A stretch of DNA of 64,000 nt from Xestospongia bergquistia. Taxonomy: Eukaryota > Porifera > Demospongiae > Haplosclerida > Petrosiidae. How positions within the stretch are numbered: the first letter of the stretch is position 1; each line of letters opens with the position of its first letter. The translations under genes were made by a program, and so were the position numbers. The DNA is taken from the NCBI GenBank assembly GCA_963965975.1, contig OZ014414.1, forward strand, positions 6,423,501 through 6,487,500, in the 5' to 3' direction. The notes below the pieces were generated by a model that did not search any database, had not been told where the DNA came from, and saw nothing but the letters and a program-made list of their open reading frames with translations. Of the stretch, positions 13,401 through 25,010 are shown piece by piece.

Positions 13401-13761
13401 CAATTTTAATTATGAAATATTTCCTCAGAATCTATTGTAGATCTCTATGATGATCTCTGTCATAATAATACCTACACATGTACCAATTAATGTAGTCAAA
13501 GTTATTGTTTACTTCAAGGTAGAAATTAGGACATCAAATTCAATACTACACTATATGGTTTGTTTAGAATAATTAATTTTAAAGTCAATTTGTAAAATAC
13601 CAAGATTCCTGCACCTCAACTATTTAGTGCTATATATATAATTATATTTGTATCAGGGTTACAACTGTAATTATACATGATTAAAATCAATTATATTTTT
13701 GCTATAATCATAATTGTAATTGGCTTTCCAAAAAAAAGTAATCAGTAATCAGACAAAGTAA

Positions 13762-13798
13762 TTACTGTAATCACAAGTGATTACAGTAATTACAGTAG
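13762..13798. repeat. Short perfect inverted repeat
   Basis: GTAATTACTGTAATCAC is followed after two bases by its exact complement. It sits in a 130-bp stretch built of GTAATTAC/GTAATCA-like words in the intron before the LRR exon of copy 1. It may be the tip of a small foldback element. Confidence 0.6.
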
Positions 13799-14699
13799 TT
13801 TTTGCAAGTAGTATATGGAACAAGTGTATGTTGTCTGTATTAGCATTTGTTGGTGTGTATTTGTGTGTCTGTCTCAGTAGTAGATAGTGACGTTCCCATT
13901 CTGGCTCAGATCATCTAATACAGTAAATTATTAGTATAACACTCAGTAAATGCAAGTCCTTTTTGCATGCAGAATCCATTTATCTCTGTACATCGTTGCT
14001 ATAGTAACCTAACACTAGAAATGATGTTGTCTTCTTTGTTAGACCTTGACAATTGTAGTTGATCATGTTAGAGTGTGTGTATAGCTATTGTTGTGTGTGT
14101 AAAATATTATATAGTAACTATGTTTTATTATAGGAGACACTGGAAGTGTTAAGTGGGAGAATGATAAAGTTATACTTACTTCGTCTACTATAGCAGAGTG
14201 TAAAGAAGTGATACATCAATTAAAGAGACGACACCACACGACATGGTGGATTGAACTCAACTTATTATCTCCTCAAAGTTTACTAACAGTATTAACTGAT
14301 ATTAATGAATGTCAAGTGAGAAGACTTGATATATATAACACTCATTTTGATAGTAACTGTGTCAGTCAACTATCACAAGTAGTAACTTATAACAAAACAA
14401 TGGAGGAACTATATCTTTTCTCTTCACCTCTCGTAACAGATACTTACCACTTACTAACAAAAGCTGTAACTGATAATAAAATAATCAAGAGATTAGGCTT
14501 GTGGTTTGACAATACCATTACTGATAAATATATACCTCATATCTCTCATCTCATCACTAATAACAACACATTACAATATCTACATGTCACTGACTGTCCT
14601 AATATTACTAATTTTGGTAAACAACAATTACAAAATGTTGTTGTTAAAAATAATAGTTTGAAGACTTTGTATATTAATTATGACAGACTCCATTAATTA

Positions 14700-16228
14700 T
14701 TAGTTATTTTTGTACTATTATTGTTGATATATTAAAAATAAATTATTTCAAATTCAAATAAGTCAGTTATTAGTAAAATACATTAGTTTCCAGTTCTTTG
14801 ACTTCTAACAAAGTTAACAATTTTTACATTTCACGTCATCTCTAGAAAAAATTCAACTCTACTTAACAATTGACCACGCCTACAATAATTAAGCTTCAAT
14901 ACTGTTATTTCTAATATTTACAAATATTTTTATAACAAAGAAACTAGAGTAAATTGTACATTAATAGTCCTCTAGTTAGTAGCTACATAAAATTAAATAT
15001 TATCATTACGTCTAATACCACTAGTTACTAATGGTAATAAAAACCCCATGCCATTGAATTTGTCAAATCACCTAAAACGTATTTCCTACGCACACAGTTC
15101 ATTTAACAAATAAATGTTACATTTAATAGCACGTTCTATCTAATAATACACTCATTATTAACAATTCTATGAAAGTATTGATCCATACAACATTAGAAGA
15201 TTTTCTTGATAACATATTACAACTATTAACTTACTACTAAACAAACTTAGTTTCTATTAACAGTAGTAGACTTAGTTGAGAAAATTACTCGATGTCCTAT
15301 GACCTGTGAACCTGATGCTTAATGGAATGTAACAATTTTGTCTTTTCTTCCTCAGAGATCCAGTCAGTTTGAGCTCTAGCGAGTTGTTCAGTTATAACAT
15401 GATGAATGTAACTTTCATCATATTGTCTACAAACATGACCTAGTGACAACATCAGTAAAAGTCTATAACATGTTTACTCTTGACTAAATGTAAGTTTGTC
15501 CTTCTAATATTACCTTGACATATATATACATTATATATGTAGCTTTTCAAGTGATCTCTGATCCTGTAATTAATTGATATCAATGATCTTGAACAAGTGA
15601 ATAGAATCTTTCTTGAACATAACACAGACACACTTCAATATCACATAAAATAAATGTAGGTCTTTATATACCAGTACTGGCTATTGGGTTAAATCAAGTA
15701 CTAGGTCCAGGTGTCATTTTGTCTGTTACTTTACTCTCTTCTCTCTTTATATCATCTCTTGTTGTCTGTAATATTATTATAATGTGATTTATTATTATAT
15801 TTGAACTTTATTAGTATAAAGTAGAAATATCAAAAAAAGTTTTCAGCTTTTTTGATACAATTATATGTGCAGATATTTGTTGTAATATTCAATGACGTTT
15901 TTAGTTTTAATTTTAAAGTATTTTGCAGAAATTGGATCCTTAATAACTGCATATTTTGAGACACCAATTAATAATATTAAAGCATCTAGAAGGCTGAAAC
16001 TTTAGAAAATAAAATATGAAGTCAATATCTACAATTTTACAAATGGATTTATTTCTACAATACTTTTTGACACTTTACAAAGCTATAAATTTAATAATTA
16101 TAATTTGTACAAATTGTACAAGGAAATGCATCCGTAAAAGTACTAACTATTGATGAATTTCTTTGCTAAACTTGTCAGCAGGTTGTTATTATCCATAGAA
16201 TCCAAAATCACAACAACAGTATCTAAAA
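14700..16228. other. Intergenic, no gene seen
   Basis: AT-rich 3' flank of copy 1. No open frame with recognisable features, no RNA gene and no clear repeat apart from short A/T runs. Confidence 0.5.
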
Positions 16229-16502
16229 CTGAGAAAGTCGATATCTTGATAATGAATAATCAATTTAATTAATTAAAAGCAATGACTACACTTAGTGTCA
16301 GGTTGACAATAATTACTATTATTTTTTAATATTATAGCATGTGAACAAATGAATAAATAAATAAATTACTTTCTTGGGGTTAAGAACACAGTTAACTGTT
16401 CTAACACGCGAAAATAACTTATCAATAACCTGACACTAATTGTATTCATTGCCTTTAATTAATAATTCGATTATTCATTATTCAATATTGCAACTTTCTC
16501 AC
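16229..16502. mobile_element. Foldback MITE, arms of about 80 bp
   Basis: The left arm (16231 to about 16310, starting GAGAAAGTCGATATCTTGAT) and the right arm (about 16425-16502, ending TTGCAACTTTCTC) are reverse complements with a few mismatches. Shared words include TGAATAATC, AATTAATTAAAAGCAATGA and TTAGTGTCAGGTT. The loop of about 110 bp encodes nothing. No certain target-site duplication is visible, so the superfamily is unknown. Confidence 0.7.
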
Positions 16503-16660
16503 CTTTATTCACAAATGTACTTTCCCAAGTTTATTCATCATATGATAATCATGTGACTAGTGAAGGAATAATATTATTATTTTTTGAATTTATTATAATT
16601 TAATAAACATATAATTATTTAAAATGTTAAATACTGTGACTAAGTGGTTAAATGTATTTG

Positions 16661-16985
16661 TCAAAACATCATATCTGCAAGCCCTTCTTCCAAAAATTGT
16701 TTACAAAGTCTCATAAATTTTGCTGTAAATGCCTCCAAATGGAAAATAATTTTATTACCCAGATGTACTTGATGTCGATATTGTGTAGCTAATTCAATGA
16801 GATTAGCTTTTAAATGAACATCACAATTAACAATTAGTTCAGGTAATAAATGCTGAGATACAAAATGAATGAAGTACAATATTATGTTACAATAATTGAT
16901 TTTTTACCTTGAATATAATATCAGGTGGAATACATTGAGTTAGAAGTTCATAAAATCAACCTCTTACATCAAATAATCTAAATAA
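16661..16985 (-). pseudogene. RFC3: Replication factor C subunit 3, C-terminal remnant
   Basis: Two exons on the minus strand read as the C-terminus of RFC3, a clamp-loader subunit. The upstream exon (about 16984-16912) gives VRG-stop-FYELLTQCIPPDIIFK and ends at a GTAAAA donor. After an intron of about 55 bp, the downstream exon (from about 16853) ends LGNKIIFHLEAF..KFM..CKQFLEEGLADMMF at the stop at 16661. The fit to the known RFC3 tail (LGSKAIYHLEAFVAKFM...MMF) is strong. A TGA replaces the Arg after VRG, and no exons for the AAA+ ATPase region are seen upstream on this strand. It is therefore a truncated copy that kept an intron, from segmental rather than retro duplication. Confidence 0.8.
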
Positions 16986-17119
16986 AAAAGTATTCCTATT
17001 ATAAGTCATTTTATCTATAATGTCCATTTATTGAGTACTTTATATGTCCATTAATCCATCCATTTGTCCATTTATTTATTGGTATGTCCTTATATCTACC
17101 CAAACATCCATTTAGAGTT

Positions 17120-18262
17120 ATAAATGGTGTGAAAGATATGAATGGATTCTGTGAGACAATGAATCTCACTAAAGTAGATGAATTCACAAATAATTCTAAT
17201 GACTCTGAATTTCGTTATACTGGTAGTGATCAAAATGAAAATGCTCTACTTGTAAAGTGATTCATATCTGTCCATTTCTGAAGTTTATCTGTCCATTTGT
17301 TTAGGGTCAAATTGTATCCTTATTTTCTGCTTCTTTGATACACACACGCCTGGAGGTATATGTATGAATCATGTGACTATCATGTGATGTCTCATAGCAA
17401 TTTTTTATTGATATAGGTTTTACTTGGTTGTAAATATACCATCATATTAATAGGTGTGGTCTTTTTGATTGGCAGAGGAATGCAAATAGCATTAATATAT
17501 CTTTGGTAAGTGACAAGACTAGAAAGTCAGAAAGATACTTTCTCTCTAGGATGGTCCTTGTTGGATGATTAGTTGTAGGAACTGGTGTACGGTAAGTTCA
17601 AAACAACTGATATGCATATGTTAGTTACAATACATTGTATTAGTGCTTTTTTTTTATTTTTACAAGTAAAATAATTACTTATTTAGCATATTAAATATGG
17701 TTGTACCAGTTTATAATGCAGAGATTGCTCCTAAGACACTCAGAGGTCAACTAGGGTCTTTAAATTAGTTATTATTTCACAGCTGGTATTATGGTAATTG
17801 TCACTACAGATCTGTAGTGACACTTACCATAATACCAGCTGTAAAAAATAACTGATTTAAAGATGATACAATATAGTCAGTATATAACATATGGTGTTTA
17901 TATTAGGTTAGTTTTTGTGTGAGTTTAGCTGTGAGGAAAGCTATTTTTGGTTGGAGAATTGCACTAGGATTACAATGTATCCTAGCAACCATACTCATTG
18001 TAGGAATGCTATGTCTTCCAGAAACACCAAGGTTTGTAAAAGTGACTACAAGCAGTCAGTTATATAATGATCATTGATTTGTAGATGTTTAGTAAAGAAA
18101 AATAGACTAGATAAAGCAAATCAAGTACTACACAAAGTATGTCACAGAGAAATGGAGGAAGGTATTAAAGAGGAGTTAGCAGATATTGAATTTACCATAC
18201 AAAATCAAACAGCATCATTGTTAAAACTTATGAAAGAATTTTTAAGATAGAGAATATTAGAA
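17120..18262 (+). pseudogene. SLC2/MFS-type sugar transporter remnant
   Basis: Successive exon-like blocks follow the sugar-porter order: a possible N-terminal exon (about 17120-17260), GQIVSLFSASL (about 17305), a KYTIILIGVVFLIGRGMQIA-like block (about 17430-17500), VVPVYNAEIAPKTLRGQLGS (about 17700-17758), FGWRIALGLQC and LCLPETPRF (about 17907-18033), then a cytoplasmic helix CLVKKNRLDKANQVL (about 18084). The PxYxAEIAPKxLRGxL and PETPR motifs are diagnostic of the family, which moves hexoses across the plasma membrane. A TAG follows GSLN at about 17766, a frame change precedes AGIMV, and nothing after 18262 resembles the second six-helix half. It is a truncated, decayed gene. Confidence 0.75.
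17757..17863. repeat. Near-perfect 107-bp palindrome in the transporter remnant
   Basis: The centre lies between 17810 and 17811 (CAGA/TCTG) and the arms are about 53 bp with few mismatches. Each arm carries the exon end LNQL..AGIM and its splice donor. On the minus strand the arm reads CAG for Gln and a consensus GTAAGT donor, whereas the plus strand has TAG and GTAATT. Confidence 0.85.
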
Positions 18263-18280
18263 AGGTATGACATATACTGT

Positions 18281-18430
18281 AGTAGTATTACAAGGATTAA
18301 TGCTAGTACATGTACATATGTTGTAGTGATAGTACAAGCATTGATAGTGATAATCCAAGTACATGTACATATGTTATAGTGATAGTACAAGGATTGATAG
18401 CGATAATCAAAGTATACGTGTATATATTGT
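18281..18430. repeat. 53-bp tandem repeat, about three copies
   Basis: Units begin TAGTGATAGTACAAG and end GTACATGTACATATGTT. The middle unit is 53 bp and the first is about 44 bp. It directly follows the last recognisable transporter exon. Confidence 0.8.
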
Positions 18431-19320
18431 AGTATTATTCAATATATACTAGTTATACAAATATTGTTTGTGGTCAACTGTAATAAAATTAATTATAATA
18501 ATGTATCACATGATTGACTTGATGTAGTAGTAGATATTGGGTCATGTCTCTCTATTTCCCTCTTCCCATCAAAATTATTTACACAAACCAAGTTTTGTAG
18601 AATTCTTAGAGCTTCTTAAAGTATATAATAATGAACCACAAAACCATATAAAACTATACAACAACAGGAAATAATACACTTAATTTAATGATGGTTTATA
18701 CAAGTAGACAAGGTTTTAAGAGATATAAGGTGTCAGATGATGTCACTAATACCAATAATAGCAAAAGTCATTGCAACTTCATTTTTCTTTAGCAACCAAC
18801 AAAGGCAGTATAAAATGTATGTATTGTTAAATACAACATTCGATGTCCTTTAACATGGATGGAAAGACACCAATTTTGTTTATTATATGATCAAGTTTAT
18901 ATCTCTAGTCACTACTACTGTACATGTATTTGAATTGATTCTTGTGAGATACAATCATTAAATGGAAAAACATTATCCACAAATTACTAAGTTATTGTTA
19001 TTAATTCAACAGAACAAGCTTACATGAACAAATCCATATAACATGTATATACTTAATTGTATTAATTAACTATACCATCATAATATTCTACACCTTACTT
19101 GGCTTTTTTCATATCAGTCAATGACTGAAAAACACAACAACCTTCAGCCGGTTCTTCAATACTCATCAAGTCTTCATATAAATGTTTCCATGCCATTTTC
19201 ACAAAAGCAAACAGAGCAATGGAACTGAATTTCGAGTAAGTTGCATTTTTATATACCAGTGGTTATTTTGCATGCCTTGCAGTTATTAAGGCATGTAAGT
19301 ATACAACCAGCAACCTTTTT

Positions 19321-19535
19321 TTATATCACTTGAGCAAGCTTGAACCTGTTATTCTTAAACTACCCCCAGTTCATCTTTAAGACCACCTTTTCTTTATATC
19401 AAGCTTGAACCTGTTATTCTTAAACAACCCCCAGTCCACCTTTAAGACTACCTTTTGTTTATATCACTTGAGCAAGCTTAAACCTGCTATTCTTAAACTA
19501 CGCTCAGTCTACCTTTAAGACCACCTGTTGTTTAC
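19321..19535. repeat. 65-73-bp tandem repeat, three copies
   Basis: Units start TATATCACTTGAGCAAGCTT, contain CCTGTTATTCTTAAAC and end TTTAAGACCACCTTT. The second unit lacks 8 bp. The wider region 18431-20850 is AT-rich, with no gene I can support; a small palindrome (ATAACAACA...TGTTGTTAT) lies at about 20742. Confidence 0.8.
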
Positions 19536-20857
19536 AAGCCATTTGGGCAAGCTTCATCTTGTTAACTTTATGCTATACCCTTATAAATATCAAATACCAT
19601 TTAGGCTGGTAGTAATAACAAACAACCTTCTATATATTAATTCATAAATGTTATTATATCAAACAGCCTTGTATTATTAAGAACTGCTTTATTAAATTTA
19701 CTATCCTGTATGTACAATTATGTCCTACCCTCTTTAATTTCTTGCATGTTTAGTGCTGCTTTTTAAATGTAAATGTATGAGCAAGCTAGTGCTGACAAGC
19801 ACTTACTAGTAAAAGGTGATTTCCAGTTGAGTGTGAATGTTTACACTATAGTTTATATGTTACTTTTCAAATATATACTTCAAATGATGTGGTAAAATTC
19901 GAATTTGAATTTGAAACTTTAAACTTTGCTATTACTGACAGTATCAATATTAATATGTCAATTAATTAGCATTATCAAATCCAGTTAAACAGTAATAATA
20001 TTAACAATAACAATAGTAATGATAGAATGAGTTAAAATAATTATTAGTTAAATTATTAATGTTCCTGTTCAGGTACAGCTGGTGAGGAGTGCTACTACTG
20101 GAGGAGGTGGTATTGACCATATCAGTTACATGGTCCCCAGAACTCTGTGTTGTGTAAGTCATAAATTATGTGTCAATAACTACTTACTTTGCTGCCCTTT
20201 AGGTTGTTTCAGTAGTTTCTCCAGCTCTATATAAACATGAACTTGATATTTGTTATGACACTCTTACTTACTTTCATTGATATCATCTAATTTTTGGTTG
20301 ATCCTCCATACATCATCCTCAACTCTTTCCTTTTGTAGATCCTTCCCCATTATTTCTATTATTTTTATTGTGATCAGTCAATCAATTCCATTCCTTTATA
20401 TATATAGCATTCAGACTTACAACCTGTGTCAGCAAATACACTTAAGCCTGACCAAGCTCCTCCTATGTATATAGTTTAAGGCACTTAACAGTTAAGCAAG
20501 CCTGATCCAGCACTGTGCTGGTCCTTGAACTAACTTGTATATACAATTATTTGAACACTGTATGTATGTAGTTCAGGTCTTGACTTTGACTATATTAACC
20601 TTTATAGTTACTTTCTTTATATTGAATGTCTGACATTCCACCTTCACTTATAATTTGGCTTGAAACATAAATTGGTAAAAAAAGTGCCATTTTTAGCAAT
20701 CGGTTAGAATATTAAGTTCGTTGCATGCACATGCACACATAATAACAACAACATTAATGTTGTTATGTGTATAAAAGATCTTCTAAAGCACATAATATTA
20801 TAAGGTGTGACCTCTCTCCTATACCTGCTCAACTCTCTTCAATTGTTATTTTTTGTC

Positions 20858-22719
20858 ATGGCTACTAATGTGATTGAAACTAATAATGATGGTGAGTGAA
20901 GTCACGTGTATGCTAAGCTTGTATATAGGTCTATAATAAATATATTGGCTTTTGGTCCTTGAAGAGTTTGTTATGAGTATTGATGATAAGAAAAAGATCA
21001 TAGCTGAACTGTCAAAGTTAGATTACTAAGAGGAGAAGGAGGATGTAGAAGTAAGCATGCTTTAATTTGAGGACTAATTTTCTTTCTTTAGTTGTTGGTG
21101 AAAAAGATTTACAGATTATTGTGGAGTTATGAACTCTGTTAGTAGTAAATCTGAAGAATTATATAAGAACGTTTATAAAGGTACATAACAAGGTTAATTA
21201 ATTTAGTACATATCATCACAACAATTATGAGAATAGTAAGTAGTATTAACTAAAATATATTCAAATGCTATTGGTCTTCCAGTACTATTTTGATAATGTA
21301 GTACATACAGTGTTGTACACAGTGTTATGATTCTAATCAATAAGGTAAAGAGCAATTCCTTACTTTGGAAGGCTTAGTTATAGTGAAGTGTGCATCAGTT
21401 TATTTTATAAACAGGAGAATGATAAAGGTGAAGAAAATGCTACCACAGTAACAGAAGGTGAGTGGTAGTGTTTATATTTAGTACAGTTTTTGTTTTATGT
21501 TCTAATAATTTTAGCTTTGTATTAGATCTAGTTCTGATAATTAGCAACAAGTACATTTAACATACTTCATGTGCTTCTCTTGATGATCATGAACCAAAAG
21601 CCAAAAAACCTAAAAAATTAAGTTCAAATTTTCACATGAAAGTAAGATATTAACTTGTAGTGTCACCAATGTTAACCTTTTTACAGGTACAGCAACTAAA
21701 AGAGGGAAAAATTATCTCCATCTGATTGCTCGTGGGAGATAATTGAGTATGTAAACTTTCTCCAACCATTTCTTATTTATGTTCCAGTCAGCAACAGTAC
21801 AGGTTCCTGTGCTTGATTTACCAAATTTCTCAGACATAGCATTACAAAGGCTGCAAACTGGTACCATTCCATTAAATGAAGGATACCCAATGGCTGCTTG
21901 TAGTATTATCCTTTCACATGTTGTAGATGAACTGAATCGTCAGGATCTTAGTGAATCAAACTATAAATTTGGTATATACCTGATCGTCAAGAAAGAAATA
22001 AACCAGTGAATGAATAACATAGGAGTAGGAACAGGGGGGCCAGGAGGCCAGTGGCCCTCAATAATCTTCCAGGGGGAGCCTGTCCCCCCCAATAAATATT
22101 TCTGGAATGATTCAATATTATTCTGTAAAATGTGTGAATTGCACAAATGCACATAATGATTGTTTAATTTGCTAAGGTAGCTCAAGATTTCATTGAATGA
22201 AATGACAGAAGAAAAGATTTTTTTGGAAGATTCAATTTCTGATTTATTTTTTAAAATAAAATTATGGCAAACTAGTTGAAAGCTCAGACATGCATGTATT
22301 ATAGTAATTTTTTATGCCCCCCCCCCCCCCAAAGTAAAATAGCTTCCTACTCCACTGAATAAAGTTTACGATTTCAATATTTTGAGAGTAATGGAAGAAC
22401 TTTTGTAATTATTGAAGTAAAACTGGAAATAGCTCCAGATATTACAGCTGGCAGTAAAACCAACCTATCTCAATTGTTTTTTGAAGCAAAATATGAGAGA
22501 GAAAAAGAACGTTGTCTTTACAATGAACCCCTATGTGTTCTAACCAATGGCAAAATATGGCACTTCTCTTTTACCAATTTCAGTTACCAACCATATGCGA
22601 CAAAAGAATATGTGAAGGTACAATGTCAGACATTCAATATAAAGAAAGAAGCAGAAGTAATTTTACATTACGTACCAAAGAAATTTGGCAGGCAAAATAT
22701 AGTCAAACTCAAGACCTGA
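20858..22719 (+). pseudogene. PD-(D/E)xK nuclease-like (Crinkler-type) remnant
   Basis: A short first exon (MATNVIETNND) ends at a GTGAGT donor at 20892. The next exon (about 20965-21050) runs FVMSIDDKKKIIAELSKL and hits TAA. Later exon-like pieces are a basic NLS-like stretch (EPKAKKPKKL, about 21595) and the segment at about 21787-22009 (VLDLPNFSDIALQRL, EGYPMAACSIIL). After a MITE comes FVIIEVKLEI with ITAGSKTNLSQLFFEAKYE and VLTNGKIWHFSF (about 22400-22575), ending at TGA 22719. The hydrophobic strand followed by ExK and a GxxWxF strand resembles the PD-(D/E)xK fold seen in restriction-like and Crinkler proteins. That assignment is inference from motif order. The TAA and the MITE show it is broken. 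Confidence 0.5.
22019..22355. mobile_element. hAT-type MITE inserted in the nuclease-like gene
   Basis: An 8-bp target duplication with one mismatch (TGAATAAC at 22011-22018, TGAATAAA at 22356-22363) flanks ends ATAGGAGTAGGAACAGGG and, complemented, GTGGAGTAGGAAGC. G- and C-runs lie inside both ends (CAGGGGGGCC at about 22033, a C14 run at about 22317). The end sequence matches the hAT element at 57741-59119, so the two belong to one family. There is no transposase inside. Confidence 0.85.
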
Positions 22720-22959
22720 ACTACATACTGTGTTCAAATAATTGTATATATGTTGAGTATACTTACTAAAATATTACTTGGAATAGTGAACTTGTTTTGA
22801 AATATTGGTTATAAACTCTTATAAAAATAAAAGAATTATCCTCTGATCCTAACGGAGCATCACAAGTGAGATTACATCACTTGAGGAGGCTAAAAAGAAT
22901 AAAGAAATTCTCTGGATAGGACCGCAGCGAGGTTAAGCACTTTAGTGCATTTCATTTTG

Positions 22960-25010
22960 TTAGAGAAATAAATTGTTAATAAAAGAAGAGATAGTCAAGG
23001 GTAAGGAGAAAATAAAAGTGAGTGAGAAGACAAATTAAGAATAAACAACAAACTACTTACTATTACACGAACACAAGTCTATCTTTAATAACTTGATAAC
23101 TGTCTAACTTCTTACAATACTCTTCATGTTGTATTGGTAAGTATAGTTCCCTTATTGTAGTATTTTTATTAAGTGATGTACATATTGTCTTGATATCATC
23201 ATGGTTCAATGAAGTATTGTAAAGAGATAGTATTGTCAGTGATGTCGTTGTTTGTATTAGATCTGCTATTGTACTGGTACTAACTGAAGTGATCTGATGA
23301 TTATATCCAATGTTTAATGTAGTCAATGTTAGGTTTTTAGTAAGTCCTTCACAGACATATCGGACTCCATTATCAGTGATGTTACAGTTGGAGAGAGTTA
23401 GTACTTTTAAAGTTGTATTACTTGATAACATAGTAGATAAGTGAGTAATATCTTCATCTGTGATATCTGGAACATTAAACAACCATAACTGTTCAAGTGT
23501 TTTATTATTAAAGAGACTATCACTGACTTGTTTGATACCACCAGTAAATGAAGAGGAATCTAGCCATAGTGTCTTTATTGTTTTATTAGTTTTTAGTATC
23601 TCTGATAATATCAATACACACTTACTGTCGAATGAAGTGTTCCATATATTAAGTCTCCTCACTTTGCATTTATTAAGGTTGTTTATAATAACTGCAGTAC
23701 TTTCAGGAGATGATGACCAGAGATTAATCCACCATTCTTTTCCTGTTTGTTGTTCTTTTATTAATTTACTTGTAACATCTTCACTTTGTATTATACTTGG
23801 TCTAACGAGACTAACTCTATTGTTATCATCATTCCACTGAACTCTTCCAGTGTCTCCTGTTATAAAACAGAGTTAGTATATAGTATAGTACACACATAGT
23901 AATATATACTATAACACACTACAATACACAGACAATACACTGAAGAAGAAAGGAAGCCATTACTGTTTACTGAATATGGTTACTATGGCAACACATCTAA
24001 TAGGATGCAGGGCTTATTATTATCCTGTCAATGGAATTAACTGAGATGCCTCTTAAATTACTACCTTTACTCTTAGTTGGTTTTTAAGGTCTAGCTACAG
24101 TAAGTCATGTTGTCTGGAACACATATACTTTAGTTGTTAATAGTAAGTGAAATGTGTAAAGTTCATTTGATAATAGTTGTCAATAGGTAAATGATAGAGA
24201 CTGAAATGAACAGTCTGAATTGTCTTGTCTTGTGTGGTCCAATGTTACTGTAATATCAGGTGACACAAGACTACAGTGTCTTAATAGTATGTATTGTAAA
24301 CATTATTATATTCTATTTCATTGAGTCCAGAATTGAGTTGATATGTTTGTTACATGAGAAAATTATGTATCTCTTTATCTACTAATGTTGTACATAGGAA
24401 TGCTGTATCATCACAAAATGTTTGGTGGGTGTGGTTAAGTACAGTAACTATATTGAGCATTACATGTTAATAGATATAAACAAAAGTAGAAGATAAAATG
24501 ACTTATCAATTAATTTGACTCTTTGATATTTTATTTAATGAATTTATTGCAGCTATTAGTAACAGATAAGGCCAGCCCCTTTGCTTAGAGAGGAAAGATT
24601 TGGTAGACCATACTATAGTACAGTTGTGTCTTTCACTAGCAGTCCTGATACAACCACAGTCTATTAAACTTGTATCTGACAAACCACATTGTTTTTATAA
24701 TGGGTGTGGCTGAAAACTGCTTTGATCTAAAAAGTGTAGGATCTATAAAAAAACTTCATTAGATGTTTCATTCTGAAATATGGACTTCTTTGTCCTTTTA
24801 TTGTTTTATTTGTATTACAATATCTTTCATTTAGTCATGTTGATTTAACTCAATAAAAACATTATGTTGTAGTCTTATAAACAAACTCAAGAGAAAGGGG
24901 AGAGTTGATTATGTTGCTTTTTGATATTAACATTATAATAAAATTAACCATAGCTTATATAATATTAAGTTCCTTATTTGGAAACAAGTAACATCTCATG
25001 ATCATTATGT
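22960..25010. repeat. Segmental duplication partner of 38200-40270
   Basis: The 3' flank, the LRR exon and the adjacent intron of the gene at 23063-31477 are closely similar, in the same orientation, to 38200-40270. Shared landmarks are AAATAAAAGTGAGTGAGAAG after the stop, the AACTCTTCCAGTGTCTCCTG acceptor, GGAAGCCATT at about 23952, and AAGGCCAGCCCCTTTGC at about 24570 and 39874. Similarity fades about 1.1 kb into the intron. Confidence 0.85.

Larger units (their letters stand above)
9868..14696 (+). pseudogene. Death-domain/CARD-like/coiled-coil/LRR gene, copy 1 (decayed)
   Basis: The domain order matches the intact relatives at 23.1-31.5, 38.3-44.6 and 59.1-63.4 kb. A death domain (about 9868-10110) has its conserved Trp codon as TGA at about 9884 but keeps FKSLKMFELWL. 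A CARD-like helical segment lies at about 10210-10435. The module is at about 10910-11545, with a frameshift or stop near 11003 and another near 11275, but keeps the GNSIIVTC block. Coiled-coil exons are at about 11592-11698, 12312-12405 and 13030-13145. A last LRR exon runs from acceptor TTATTATAG at 14133 through 14134-14696; it is open but about 75 codons shorter than in relatives and has diverged. The open coils and LRR may still be transcribed. The TGA and frameshifts argue against a full product. Confidence 0.75.

Noticed and set aside
18281..18430. Regular repeat that might suggest a CRISPR-like array
   Set aside because: Units are contiguous without unique spacers and the genome is animal; it is an ordinary minisatellite.
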